A program made the position numbers and the translations under genes. Shown here piece by piece: positions 1-8,412 of a stretch of DNA of 64,000 nucleotides. The DNA lies in NCBI GenBank assembly GCA_900539755.1, contig UQDC01000009.1:33661-97660 (forward strand), written 5' to 3'. Every line of letters begins with the position of its first letter. Positions within the stretch are counted from its first letter, which is position 1. Source of the DNA: an uncultured Alistipes sp. Its GTDB lineage: Bacteria > Bacteroidota > Bacteroidia > Bacteroidales > Rikenellaceae. The notes under the pieces were generated by a model, which searched no databases, was not told the origin of the DNA, and saw only the letters and a list, made by a program, of their open reading frames with translations.

Positions 1-144
1 CCTTGATATATACGTTTACACAAACTGAATTAAACAGAATTCTCTGTGCAGGTCACAACAGTATAAATAGTTTTTACGTGTCATTCCCAACTTCAAAATA
101 GAAAATCAAAACTCACATTACGAGCTTTTTTCATAATAAGCTTA

Positions 145-152
145 TATCTTTG
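145..152 (+). promoter_or_regulatory. -7 box of the tetR promoter
   Basis: TATCTTTG matches the Bacteroidota sigma-A -7 consensus TAnnTTTG and lies 20 nt before the start codon of the TetR gene, implying a very short leader. No convincing -33 TTTG is visible. The DNA before it (1-144) shows no gene. Confidence 0.6.
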
Positions 153-171
153 AGATATCAAAACAGATTCT

Positions 172-786
172 ATGAAAACGAATCGGGATGCAATCTTACA
201 AAGTGCCCTTCAGTTATTTATGTCAATGAATTACGAACGGGTTAGCCTACAAATGATCGCTAAAACGGTCGGATTGACAAAAACTGGAATATTCAACTAT
301 TATCCAACCAAACTTGATCTGTTTATAGCTGTTGCGGATAAATACCTATTCAATGCCCAAGATCCCAAATATAAATTTGCAACTTCGGACGGGACATTAG
401 CCGACTTTATAGAAAAATATATCGAAGGCGTTCAGCGCACTATGAGTATGATTGTAGAATTGGGGAATATCCGTCACGAATCCATGCCCGGACAATCTGC
501 CAATGCCGGTTACTTCCATCTTTTTCAGCAGGTGCTGTTTTATTATCCGGACGGAAAACGGAAATTGAATGAAACCATCCAAAAAGAGTACACATATTGG
601 CGAAGTGCTATCCGTCATGCTATTGAGAACGGTGAAATCAATCCTAACACCAATTTGGATGAGGCTGTTGCCTTATTTCGTCAACTCTTTGTCGGACTTT
701 CTTACGAAATGTCACTTAATCAGGGTCTGGACACCGCTTTGCTGAAGCGTCATTTCCAATACATCTATATGCTACTAAGAAAATAG
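172..786 (+). CDS. TetR/AcrR family transcriptional regulator
   Basis: A 204-aa one-component repressor. The N-terminal helix-turn-helix (residues about 25-48, SLQMIAKTVGLTKTGIFNYY...K) is typical TetR: the recognition helix is followed by YYPTK. The rest is the all-helical ligand-binding and dimerisation half, too divergent to name a ligand. The next promoter downstream carries a perfect TetR-like inverted repeat at 943-974, so it probably controls the membrane protein and lipoprotein that follow. No matching operator was seen before its own promoter. Family assignment is secure; the target is inferred. Confidence 0.9.
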   Translation: MKTNRDAILQSALQLFMSMNYERVSLQMIAKTVGLTKTGIFNYYPTKLDLFIAVADKYLFNAQDPKYKFATSDGTLADFIEKYIEGVQRTMSMIVELGNIRHESMPGQSANAGYFHLFQQVLFYYPDGKRKLNETIQKEYTYWRSAIRHAIENGEINPNTNLDEAVALFRQLFVGLSYEMSLNQGLDTALLKRHFQYIYMLLRK

Positions 787-942
787 CACACTCCAACTCA
801 CTCCAATTGTAAAAATTTATTGCAGGATCAAGTTATAATCTTGAACCAATTCTCCTTGCTCCATCTATTACTATTTTATTGATTCACAATCTATTTATCG
901 AGAATCACTCAATAGGTTATCGATAGAATTTCCATGACTGTT

Positions 943-974
943 GCAGAAAAATGACCGATTGGTCATTTTTCTGC
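943..974. promoter_or_regulatory. Operator: perfect 14-bp inverted repeat (TetR-type)
   Basis: GCAGAAAAATGACC and its exact reverse complement are separated by GATT. The core TGACC-GATT-GGTCA resembles TetR-family operators and covers the expected -33 region of the promoter whose -7 box is at 985-992. A second site of the same 14-bp size, TGACC-AAAC-GGTAA, lies at 1006-1019 just after the expected transcription start. Sites on both sides of a promoter suggest repression. The perfect stem could alternatively act as a terminator. Confidence 0.65.
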
Positions 975-984
975 AATTTTCTTT

Positions 985-992
985 TATCTTTG
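985..992 (+). promoter_or_regulatory. -7 box between two TetR-type operators
   Basis: TATCTTTG, a perfect TAnnTTTG box, 33 nt before the preferred start codon at 1025. It lies between the inverted repeat at 943-974 and the second operator-like site at 1006-1019. Confidence 0.7.
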
Positions 993-1024
993 TCAAAACA
1001 AAAAGTGACCAAACGGTAATAAAT

Positions 1025-1510
1025 ATGGAACAACAGAAATTTGAGAGTGTTCACAAAACATTCAATTACACCCCAAGAAGCATTTTTACAAACCAACTGT
1101 CGAATTTAGCTTTCGGTATCGGCATGATTGTTATTCCTGCGATTTTCCCATTTGGACTGCGCATCCGAAGGTTACACATCCTCTCTCCGGCAGTATTTTC
1201 TACAATCTTGATTGCTGGAGGCGTATTATTATTGACATTCACCTATTTCAGTATGCGAAAGGCCCGTGCGCTTATTGCTCACGGAGCCCAAATCACCATC
1301 AACGGAGGAAGAGTCACCTTCCCTACTGTAAATAAAGGGAAGGTTGAATATGACTCCTTCCTGATCTCGGATATCAATTACATCAAAGACGACGAAAAAG
1401 AGAATCAGTGCAAAGTCTCTTTGCCGGACAAGTATATCGTTTTTGAAACCAAATACTTCGATTCTTGGGAACAATTTGAGGAGTTCCGCTCCCTGATCGG
1501 ACAAGCATAA
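1025..1510 (+). CDS. Two-TM membrane protein with a PH-like cytoplasmic domain, function unknown
   Basis: A 161-aa protein, not recognised by name. Two hydrophobic segments (about residues 25-45 and 52-75) are followed by a soluble beta-rich tail (TINGGRVTFPTVNKGKVEYDSF...) resembling bacterial YcxB/PH-type domains. The frame stays open upstream to a TTG at 941, but that lies inside the operator and before the -7 box, so ATG 1025 is preferred. A lipoprotein gene follows after 20 bp, so the two are probably one operon controlled by the upstream TetR protein. The role is unknown; a membrane or envelope stress function is only a guess. Confidence 0.65.
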   Translation: MEQQKFESVHKTFNYTPRSIFTNQLSNLAFGIGMIVIPAIFPFGLRIRRLHILSPAVFSTILIAGGVLLLTFTYFSMRKARALIAHGAQITINGGRVTFPTVNKGKVEYDSFLISDINYIKDDEKENQCKVSLPDKYIVFETKYFDSWEQFEEFRSLIGQA

Positions 1511-1530
1511 CCATTCTAAACCACAATATC

Positions 1531-2220
1531 ATGATTACAAAATTGACTAAAACCCTATTGGGTGTTTTGGCTGGAAGTTGCATGCTTTCATCTTGTTCAT
1601 CGGGGAATCATCTAAGTATGGTCTCAGACGAAGGAGTTGCCAAAGTGAAAGAACTCGTCCGAGCCAACGTAGATTCTACACAAAACAAAATTTACCGACT
1701 GGAGTGGCAAGAGGATGATCGAGATCGCAAACTCGATAATTTATTAAGTACTATCAACATTAGCTATATCGACAAGAATAATAATGATTTTTCACTGACC
1801 ATTCACTTAGAGGATGGAGAATTTGTCGTTGATGAGCCAATCAAAAGCAAACGACAATTACATGCATATGAACAATCGACACCGATCGATCTGAATAAAA
1901 TCGATGCGGCATATCTGCAAAAAGTAGGCACCGAAGCCGACGAGCTTTTTTGCACACAGAATGAAGAGGGTGATCAATATGAGGTAAAATCGGTTGAACG
2001 ATTCTGTTTCAGGACAGATCCGGTCAGTCTGGACCGCGTGGATCTTTGGGAAAGGGACGAAGAGTATCGGGCCGAGCATCAAATTACGAAGCTTACTTTT
2101 GAACTAAACTATACGAAAAAAGGAGAGACACCTGAAACAAAAGGGCGTGCTGTCTGGACAAATTACTATACCGTACCGTTTGTTGTCAACGAACAGGGCG
2201 AGGTAACTTTCGACGAATAG
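1531..2220 (+). CDS. Putative lipoprotein, function unknown
   Basis: A 229-aa protein starting MITKLTKTLLGVLAGSCMLSSC. A hydrophobic signal ends in lipobox LSSC with the lipidated Cys at residue 22. The mature part is acidic with no recognised domain. It ends at a rho-independent terminator and follows the preceding membrane protein by 20 bp, so it is probably the last gene of the TetR-controlled operon. Confidence 0.7.
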   Translation: MITKLTKTLLGVLAGSCMLSSCSSGNHLSMVSDEGVAKVKELVRANVDSTQNKIYRLEWQEDDRDRKLDNLLSTINISYIDKNNNDFSLTIHLEDGEFVVDEPIKSKRQLHAYEQSTPIDLNKIDAAYLQKVGTEADELFCTQNEEGDQYEVKSVERFCFRTDPVSLDRVDLWERDEEYRAEHQITKLTFELNYTKKGETPETKGRAVWTNYYTVPFVVNEQGEVTFDE

Positions 2221-2230
2221 TTTATTATTA

Positions 2231-2282
2231 GACTCCGCAGCTGGCAAGTTGACGATCATTTGCCCGAAGCGGAGTCATTTTT
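2231..2282 (+). terminator. Rho-independent terminator
   Basis: GACTCCGC (2231-2238) pairs with GCGGAGTC (2269-2276), followed by ATTTTTT. Closes the operon ending at 2220. Confidence 0.7.
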
Positions 2283-2549
2283 TACACTTTACTGTTACAA
2301 AGCGTCTGAAGAAAAATCACATTATTCCACTTACTGTAACGATTGCACAAAGAATTACTTTGCTATTTAACATAATATTAAAATAACAAAACGTTCTCAT
2401 AGTAATTTTCTGAAACAATACACCAGCAATACAGATGAATTAACTGGAGAGAGACGTATTAAAGCGTCGTCAACAGCGAAACACTTCAACGAATAGATAT
2501 TTCCCTCCCACAGTGTTAATACACGAAATCACTAAGAACCCCCATAGAG

Positions 2550-3347
2550 ATGAGCAATGAATTTTATATTATGGCGACCATTGTCGCTGTTGGGTTTGTA
2601 ATCTGGCTTTACAAAAAAGGGAAGCAGATTGTCTTTTGGACACGTAAAATTTCTCGCACATTTAAAGGGATTCGAATCAATCCAAAATCATTACTCAATG
2701 ACCAACAATGTAAAAAAATCGCTATCGGAGCATTGTATGCATCACAGCAAGGCGCATATCAAAACTCGATGACAACCGGAATCAAAGATACATTACCGGA
2801 AATTTTAGGTCAATGGTGGGGAATTTGGAGCACGAAAGATGCACATCAAGAACTTAATTACCTGCTGACAAAAGGGTTTCGCTATTATTATCCATATGTT
2901 CTACAAGCTTTTGCATTGCAGGATACCAAACAACAGGATGTCATTTTTCAGCAAAATATGACCTCACAAGAGGATTACAATAAAATCACCTCACAATTTC
3001 AAAATCTTCAGGAGACCTATGATGAACTGGTATCATGTGGAGTGGTTACATCGCGAGAGGATTTGCAACATTTTGGAGTAACAGGTTGGGATACCGGCCG
3101 GGCCTGTTTTTTAGCTCGCGCATGCTGTGAAATGGGTTATCTGACAGAAGAAGAGGCATGGAGCTATATTGATAAGGCCTATGATATGGCACACAAAGAG
3201 TTCACCTCTTGGAAAGAATTTGCAATGAGTTATGTGATTGGCCGATCGCTGTGGGGAGGAAGAAAGGCCTATAATTCCATAATAAAAAACAGGGCTGACG
3301 AACTGCTTTCGGATGAAAAAAGCCCATGGGTTCGTTATTCATGGTAA
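2550..3347 (+). CDS. DUF1266 domain-containing protein
   Basis: A 265-aa protein with one N-terminal hydrophobic anchor (residues about 7-22) and a C-terminal DUF1266-like region: GWDTGRACFLARACCEMGYL, then EEAWSYIDKAYDMAHKEFTSWKEF and a conserved aromatic/Gly stretch before the end. DUF1266 has no established function. About 330 bp separate it from the previous operon with no clear promoter box. The domain call rests on recalled motifs rather than a profile search. Confidence 0.65.
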   Translation: MSNEFYIMATIVAVGFVIWLYKKGKQIVFWTRKISRTFKGIRINPKSLLNDQQCKKIAIGALYASQQGAYQNSMTTGIKDTLPEILGQWWGIWSTKDAHQELNYLLTKGFRYYYPYVLQAFALQDTKQQDVIFQQNMTSQEDYNKITSQFQNLQETYDELVSCGVVTSREDLQHFGVTGWDTGRACFLARACCEMGYLTEEEAWSYIDKAYDMAHKEFTSWKEFAMSYVIGRSLWGGRKAYNSIIKNRADELLSDEKSPWVRYSW

Positions 3348-3534
3348 AGGTTGCGCCATTCACTTGCACACAACCTCTCATCCAATCATCAGTACCTGCA
3401 AAACCTACTTGGTACGATCAATCGCTGACGGAATGTGAAACCGATCACCGCCCGTTATGATCCTAAATTAGGCCTATGAACGGATACTAATTACTCTTAA
3501 ACGTGCTTTCACCACAAAATCGAAGCAGGCAATC

Positions 3535-4173
3535 ATGAAAGCAAAAATTTGGATAGGTATTGTTTGGGCATTGATGAGCCTAAGTTGCGGACCCATGCAT
3601 ACCCATACCTCTACGACAATAGCTGCGAGCGAGAGCATACGGCAAGGTACGAAGGAAGAAGCTAAGCTGCATCGCAAATTAAAACCACTCTTGCGTCCAC
3701 AGATTCGTTTTGAAATCGAACGTGCGATAAAGAACAACGATTCATGTTGGGTGGTTGTATGTATCACCATCCCTTACGCATCGATTCGGAAACACGAACT
3801 CTTTTCTGCAAAGTCTGTTTTACACACCCCTGAAGGGTTCATGGAGTTGAATGAAATGACACTCGACGCAAGGACTCAAACCGAATGCGAAGATTCATGT
3901 CAAAGCCCACAAACCGAAATAGACACGCGTTCTGGCAGCATCAGTTATCTCTATTATTCGTCGAAATTCATTTATGACGAGCGTATGGAGCGACATGCCG
4001 ATATTTCCATAATTACAAGCCTTACCGACGGACGATATACATTCTATTATTCTCCGATTGTGTTGCCTGTATATTGGAATAGGGACTGTAGAGCCAATCC
4101 ATTATGGCCCTTGAGTGAATCGTTCCCGGCTGATACATTACTTCGGACATCTCCATTTGAATCCATTCCGTAA
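3535..4173 (+). CDS. Putative lipoprotein, function unknown
   Basis: A 212-aa protein beginning MKAKIWIGIVWALMSLSC, a short signal ending at Cys18. The Ser-Leu-Ser context is a weak lipobox. The mature part contains several Cys and many Ser/Thr and matches no family I recognise. It stands alone between the DUF1266 gene and a gene-poor stretch. Confidence 0.55.
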   Translation: MKAKIWIGIVWALMSLSCGPMHTHTSTTIAASESIRQGTKEEAKLHRKLKPLLRPQIRFEIERAIKNNDSCWVVVCITIPYASIRKHELFSAKSVLHTPEGFMELNEMTLDARTQTECEDSCQSPQTEIDTRSGSISYLYYSSKFIYDERMERHADISIITSLTDGRYTFYYSPIVLPVYWNRDCRANPLWPLSESFPADTLLRTSPFESIP

Positions 4174-4765
4174 CTTTACACAATGCGCTTAACAACAAGG
4201 AAGAACGTTCTAACCCCACAATTCTATTCAATAATGTAAAACACATATATCCTTCGATCGCTTCTCACCTATTTGCTGATTATGGGGAAAGGCACAATAC
4301 AAGTCACATATTAACAGCGACCTTCCACACTTTTATTGATTAATATTTGCAACTTTTAAATTTTTCAACGCCCTCTTTAATAGACATTCATGAAAATTGA
4401 GTGTAGGTCTGTCGTATTTCTGCATGACACACAATACTGGGTTTCTCAAATACCAAGTCAGAGCAGAGCTCCATCTGATTTATATTATTCCGCATCGCAG
4501 AATACGCCACATAGTTACTTAATAATCAAATAGTTTTTAATATACAGCGGAATCATTTGCATATATCATATATAAACGAAGACACACATTCACCTGGCAT
4601 ATTGGCTTGTTTGACACAAAGGCTATGACTTAATACGTCATAATCATCAAAAAAGTTCTCACGTATTAATGATTTCGATGTACAGATCAATCTGAACATA
4701 TAGCAGGCAAGTTTGATTGGTTTCCCGATTATTTTGGCGATCTTTGTCCGCTCTTTGTAAATGCC
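4174..4765. other. 592-bp stretch without a recognisable gene
   Basis: AT-rich DNA with only short implausible frames. GATCTTTG near 4740 is one base away from a -7 box and could help drive the MFS gene. I see no hairpin, RNA gene or repeat. Confidence 0.4.
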
Positions 4766-5962
4766 ATGATACGTAGATCCCAATTTACAGCTGCAGAAGT
4801 GGCTATGCCTGTTTTGGTGGGCCTCAGCGTTTCGCACTGCCTCAATGATCTGTTGCAGGCCATTCTGGCCGCATCATACCCCTTACTAAAAGACAATCTG
4901 GCGCTAACCTTCGGGCAAATCGGCCTCATCACCTTAGTTTACCAGTTGGCAGCTTCAGTCTTTCAACCGGTGGCCGGTCTCTTTTTCGACAAACACCCCT
5001 TTGCTTGGTCATTACCTGCCGGCATGACATTTACTTTGGTAGGAATGGTGCAGTTGGCCTTTGCACCTAATCTCCATTGGGTGCTGTTCGCGGTCTTCAT
5101 GATAGGAGTCGGATCATCAGTCCTCCACCCTGAAGCTTCACGAATTACATCTTTGGCCTCCGGAGGTAAACGAGGCTTTGCCCAATCGGTATTCCAGGTA
5201 GGTGGCAACTTGGGCGGTTCATTCGGACCATTATTGGTAGCACTGCTCGTCGCCCCCTACGGACGGGAGAATATCGCCTATTTTGCTTTTGTCGCCATAG
5301 CAACCATATTGGTGATGATCCCCGTATGTCGTTGGTATAAGGCCTTCCTTCGGCGTGCAAAATGGCACCCCGCTGAATCGGGAATACACCATCCAATGCC
5401 TTTATCGAATGGATGGACCATCTTTGCAATCGTTATCCTGATGATTTTGATTTTCTCGAAATACATCTACATGACCAGTCTGACAAGCTATTACACCTTT
5501 TATCTGATACATAAGTTCGGTGTCAGCGTACAGATGTCGCAGGTATTTCTGTTTGTATTTTTGTTCGCCACGGCAGCCGGGACCCTAATCGGAGGCCCAG
5601 TAGGAGACCGAATCGGTCGAAAATATGTAATCTGGATATCGATTCTCGGCACCGCACCGTTTAGCCTATTAATGCCCTATGCATCGCTGGGGTGGACCGT
5701 TGTATTGAGTTTTTGTGTCGGGTTTATGCTCTCATCGGCATTCCCTTCAATTTTACTTTATGCACAAGAATTACTGCCCAATAAATTGGGACTGATTTCG
5801 GGTCTCTTTTTTGGTTTTGCTTTCGGCGTTGCAGGAATTGCTTCGGCAGTGTTAGGCAATATGGCTGACCATTTTGGCATCGATGCAGTTTACCACGTGT
5901 GTGCCTATATGCCTTTATTGGGACTGGTTACCTGGTTCCTCCCCGATTTAAAGAAAAGATAA
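4766..5962 (+). CDS. MFS exporter, fosmidomycin-resistance (Fsr) type
   Basis: A 398-aa inner-membrane transporter with about 12 TM helices. The Fsr subfamily is recognised from an N-terminal SHCLNDLLQAILAASYPLL, from VLHPEASRITSLASGGKRGFAQSVFQVGGNLGGSFGPLL, and from a second-half GGPVGDRIGRKYVI loop matching the MFS A-motif. Fsr proteins export fosmidomycin and related compounds; the substrate here is not proven. It is monocistronic and ends convergently with the Gfo/Idh gene at a shared terminator. Confidence 0.85.
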   Translation: MIRRSQFTAAEVAMPVLVGLSVSHCLNDLLQAILAASYPLLKDNLALTFGQIGLITLVYQLAASVFQPVAGLFFDKHPFAWSLPAGMTFTLVGMVQLAFAPNLHWVLFAVFMIGVGSSVLHPEASRITSLASGGKRGFAQSVFQVGGNLGGSFGPLLVALLVAPYGRENIAYFAFVAIATILVMIPVCRWYKAFLRRAKWHPAESGIHHPMPLSNGWTIFAIVILMILIFSKYIYMTSLTSYYTFYLIHKFGVSVQMSQVFLFVFLFATAAGTLIGGPVGDRIGRKYVIWISILGTAPFSLLMPYASLGWTVVLSFCVGFMLSSAFPSILLYAQELLPNKLGLISGLFFGFAFGVAGIASAVLGNMADHFGIDAVYHVCAYMPLLGLVTWFLPDLKKR

Positions 5963-6133
5963 GTTATCCATGTTACGTACTCACTCGGCATTGTAGGTGC
6001 AGTAAATGAGGAAGTGCGTTGGTGCCCATGTTGGGAACTTCATATTGAGCGCCGGCATCGCATATCACAGCAAACAGATCAGTTCCAATGACTCTTCTTG
6101 ATAAGTGCGTTTGGCATTTATAATCGCCAAAAC

Positions 6134-6170
6134 AAACAAGGCTCCGTGTTGCACACACGGAGCCTTGTTT
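6134..6170. terminator. Bidirectional terminator between convergent genes
   Basis: A perfect 16-bp stem, AAACAAGGCTCCGTGT with ACACGGAGCCTTGTTT, and loop TGCAC. A/T runs on both sides allow it to serve both the MFS gene (+) and the oxidoreductase gene (-). Confidence 0.8.
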
Positions 6171-6237
6171 GAATATGAAATAAACGGTTACCTGTTAACC
6201 AGCCATTCTTTTCAGAAAAGATAGGTTCGTTATCGTT

Positions 6238-7620
6238 TTACGCCTTTTTCTCATCCGGATCTTTACCCGGTTTGGGGACAATTTCATTAACACCACCCGG
6301 GAAAGGACCGAATTCGTAATTCTCCAACGAGAGATCCAAATCCGAAGCCATAATCTCATCCCAGGTAACACTCTTGCCTGTATAGGCAGCCATACGTCCC
6401 ATAATGGCCATCATTACCGATTGTACATGGGTTTCCACATCGTTGATCGGCTCATTGTTGCGGATAGCCGTCACCAAACGGATATGCTCCTGCACATATG
6501 GGTTTTTAACAGCCCATGTTTGATCAGGATCATCAGGTTTGGGAGCTGGGTACTTCCATGCAATGGAACCATCCAGATTGTATATGGTATCGAAGCAGTT
6601 GGTCGAGCCCTTCGTTCCATAAACCATTACATACAGTTCGTTGTCACAACCATCGATCTGACGTGAAGCACAGTTGGTGCGTATTTCATTGTCATAAACA
6701 TATTGGATACTGAAAAAGTCGTAAACATCTCCGGTCACACGACGCTGACGGCCTCCATAGCCAATTGCTCGCAACGGTTTGCGGTCACCGAGGAACCACG
6801 ACATCATATCGATTTCATGAATAAACTGTTCGGTGAGCAGGTCTCCTGAGATACAACAGAAATTTGGCCAGTTTCTCATGACATATTCCATATCGCTCCA
6901 TCCGGGCTGGCGATCTTTGTGCCAAAGAGTTCCTCCATTACGAATCACTTGAGCTGAAACGATATCACCAATTGCACCATCAGCCACACGGCGGAAAGTT
7001 TCGACACAGTCGCGCTGTGAACGACGAATGGTACCACTAATCACCGAGAGTCCTTTTTGCTCAGCCAATTTGGCACTCCGGAGAATAGAGCGGGCTCCCA
7101 CCGGATCGATTGCACAAGGCTTCTCGAGGAACACATGTTTGCCTTTTTCAACCGCGTAGGCAAACTCACGAGCACGGAAAACCGGAGGGGTGCAGAGCAA
7201 AACCACATCGACATCCGAGTCGATCACCTTTTTATATGCATCAAAACCTAAGAAACAGTTTTCATCCGGCACTTCGATATTATACTCCTTCAACGTTTTA
7301 CGGCATTGAGCCATCTTATCCGGGAAGATGTCGGCCAACATGGTAACGGTAAGTCCATTTCCGGCATCGCGGAAATTGACGGCTGCTCCCGTTCCACGTC
7401 CGCCACATCCAATCAGACCGGCTTTCAATGGTCGTCCGTCAGGTGCCTGAGGCAACATCTCGGGAATCAGGGCATCGGGATAAAGTTTAGCATCGTCCGA
7501 CGAAGAGCTGCAACCGGTCGTTAAAAGAGAGGGTGCGACCATAGCCCCCAAAGCTCCGACAGCTGAGCTTTTCAAAAAGTCACGACGAGTAAGTGTTAGT
7601 TTGCTATTTTTCTTATTCAT
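6238..7620 (-). CDS. Exported Gfo/Idh/MocA-family oxidoreductase
   Basis: A 460-aa protein with twin-arginine signal TRRDFLKSSAVGALGAMVAP followed by a possible lipobox (LLTTGC). The mature domain starts with Rossmann motif GLIGCGGRGTGAA and contains the EKP signature (GKHVFLEKP) of NAD(P)-binding Gfo/Idh/MocA enzymes. Tat export implies folding with its nucleotide before secretion. Exported members in Bacteroidota include GH109-like glycosidases that use NAD as a non-consumed cofactor, so a glycosidase is as likely as a dehydrogenase. Substrate unknown. It is monocistronic with a -7 box at 7641-7648. Confidence 0.85.
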   Translation of the reverse strand: MNKKNSKLTLTRRDFLKSSAVGALGAMVAPSLLTTGCSSSSDDAKLYPDALIPEMLPQAPDGRPLKAGLIGCGGRGTGAAVNFRDAGNGLTVTMLADIFPDKMAQCRKTLKEYNIEVPDENCFLGFDAYKKVIDSDVDVVLLCTPPVFRAREFAYAVEKGKHVFLEKPCAIDPVGARSILRSAKLAEQKGLSVISGTIRRSQRDCVETFRRVADGAIGDIVSAQVIRNGGTLWHKDRQPGWSDMEYVMRNWPNFCCISGDLLTEQFIHEIDMMSWFLGDRKPLRAIGYGGRQRRVTGDVYDFFSIQYVYDNEIRTNCASRQIDGCDNELYVMVYGTKGSTNCFDTIYNLDGSIAWKYPAPKPDDPDQTWAVKNPYVQEHIRLVTAIRNNEPINDVETHVQSVMMAIMGRMAAYTGKSVTWDEIMASDLDLSLENYEFGPFPGGVNEIVPKPGKDPDEKKA

Positions 7621-7640
7621 AGTGCGATGTATGTTTATAA

Positions 7641-7648
7641 CAAAGATA
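7641..7648 (-). promoter_or_regulatory. -7 box of the Gfo/Idh gene
   Basis: Minus-strand TATCTTTG, 21 nt before the start codon. Confidence 0.65.
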
Positions 7649-7731
7649 AAGGATCACCCCAATTTTTCAAAAGCACTTTTATTATTTTTGAGGATCGATA
7701 GAATCTGCATATTGAAAAAAGCGCACAAAGA

Positions 7732-8247
7732 ATGAGATTATCGGGGTTTGAACCAGTAGTAGACGGAGATTGCCGAGTTTTAGTGTTGGGGACCATGCCG
7801 GGTGTCGCCTCTTTGCAAAAACAGCAATATTATGGTCATCCGCGCAATGCCTTTTGGCCAATTATGGCAGCCTTAACCGAAGAAACATTACCGGAAGAGT
7901 ATCAAGCTCGCAAATTGATGTTGTTGCGGCATGGGATCGCACTATGGGATGTATGCCAGAGTTGTGAACGAGAAGGAAGTTTGGATAGTAATATTCTATG
8001 CGAACACCCTAACCAAATCGTTTCATTATTAAAATCGAATCCATCGATTCGTGCTTTGGCTTTCAATGGGCAACCTGCTTATCGGCTTTTTCGCCGACAT
8101 ATCGAAAAAGAGCTGACACAATGGTGCATTACGCAAGATCGTGCCATGTATCCTTTGTTACATTTACCCTCAACGAGTCCTGCCTACGCCTCCATGTCGT
8201 TTGCGCAAAAGTTAGAACAATGGATGCAACTAAAAGAGTTTCTTTAA
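7732..8247 (+). CDS. DNA-deoxyinosine glycosylase (uracil-DNA glycosylase superfamily)
   Basis: A 171-aa base-excision repair enzyme. It shows the superfamily motif LVLGTMPGVASLQKQQYYGHPRNAFWPI near the N-terminus and the C-terminal LPSTSPAY loop. Family members act on hypoxanthine or mismatched uracil in DNA. Length is typical. It starts 111 bp from the divergent oxidoreductase gene. Confidence 0.85.
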   Translation: MRLSGFEPVVDGDCRVLVLGTMPGVASLQKQQYYGHPRNAFWPIMAALTEETLPEEYQARKLMLLRHGIALWDVCQSCEREGSLDSNILCEHPNQIVSLLKSNPSIRALAFNGQPAYRLFRRHIEKELTQWCITQDRAMYPLLHLPSTSPAYASMSFAQKLEQWMQLKEFL

Positions 8248-8412
8248 CAACCCTATCAACAATCCAATAGGTTGTTGTCCAGTTTGAATCTACCAGGGTC
8301 ATCAACGGCACACTCATTCCCGGCATCAAGACTTCAAGCCATGGCAATACCTCTAAAATAAGGCAGAATTATCGCGAGAAATATCAGACAATAAGAAAGG
8401 AGACTTTCAATT

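Noticed and set aside
943..974. Perfect stem read as a terminator
   Set aside because: It is 157 bp after tetR, directly overlaps a promoter and has an operator-like partner at 1006-1019. A terminator role is not excluded.
941..1024. N-terminal extension of the PH-like membrane protein from TTG 941
   Set aside because: It lies inside the operator and upstream of the -7 box; ATG 1025 fits the promoter.
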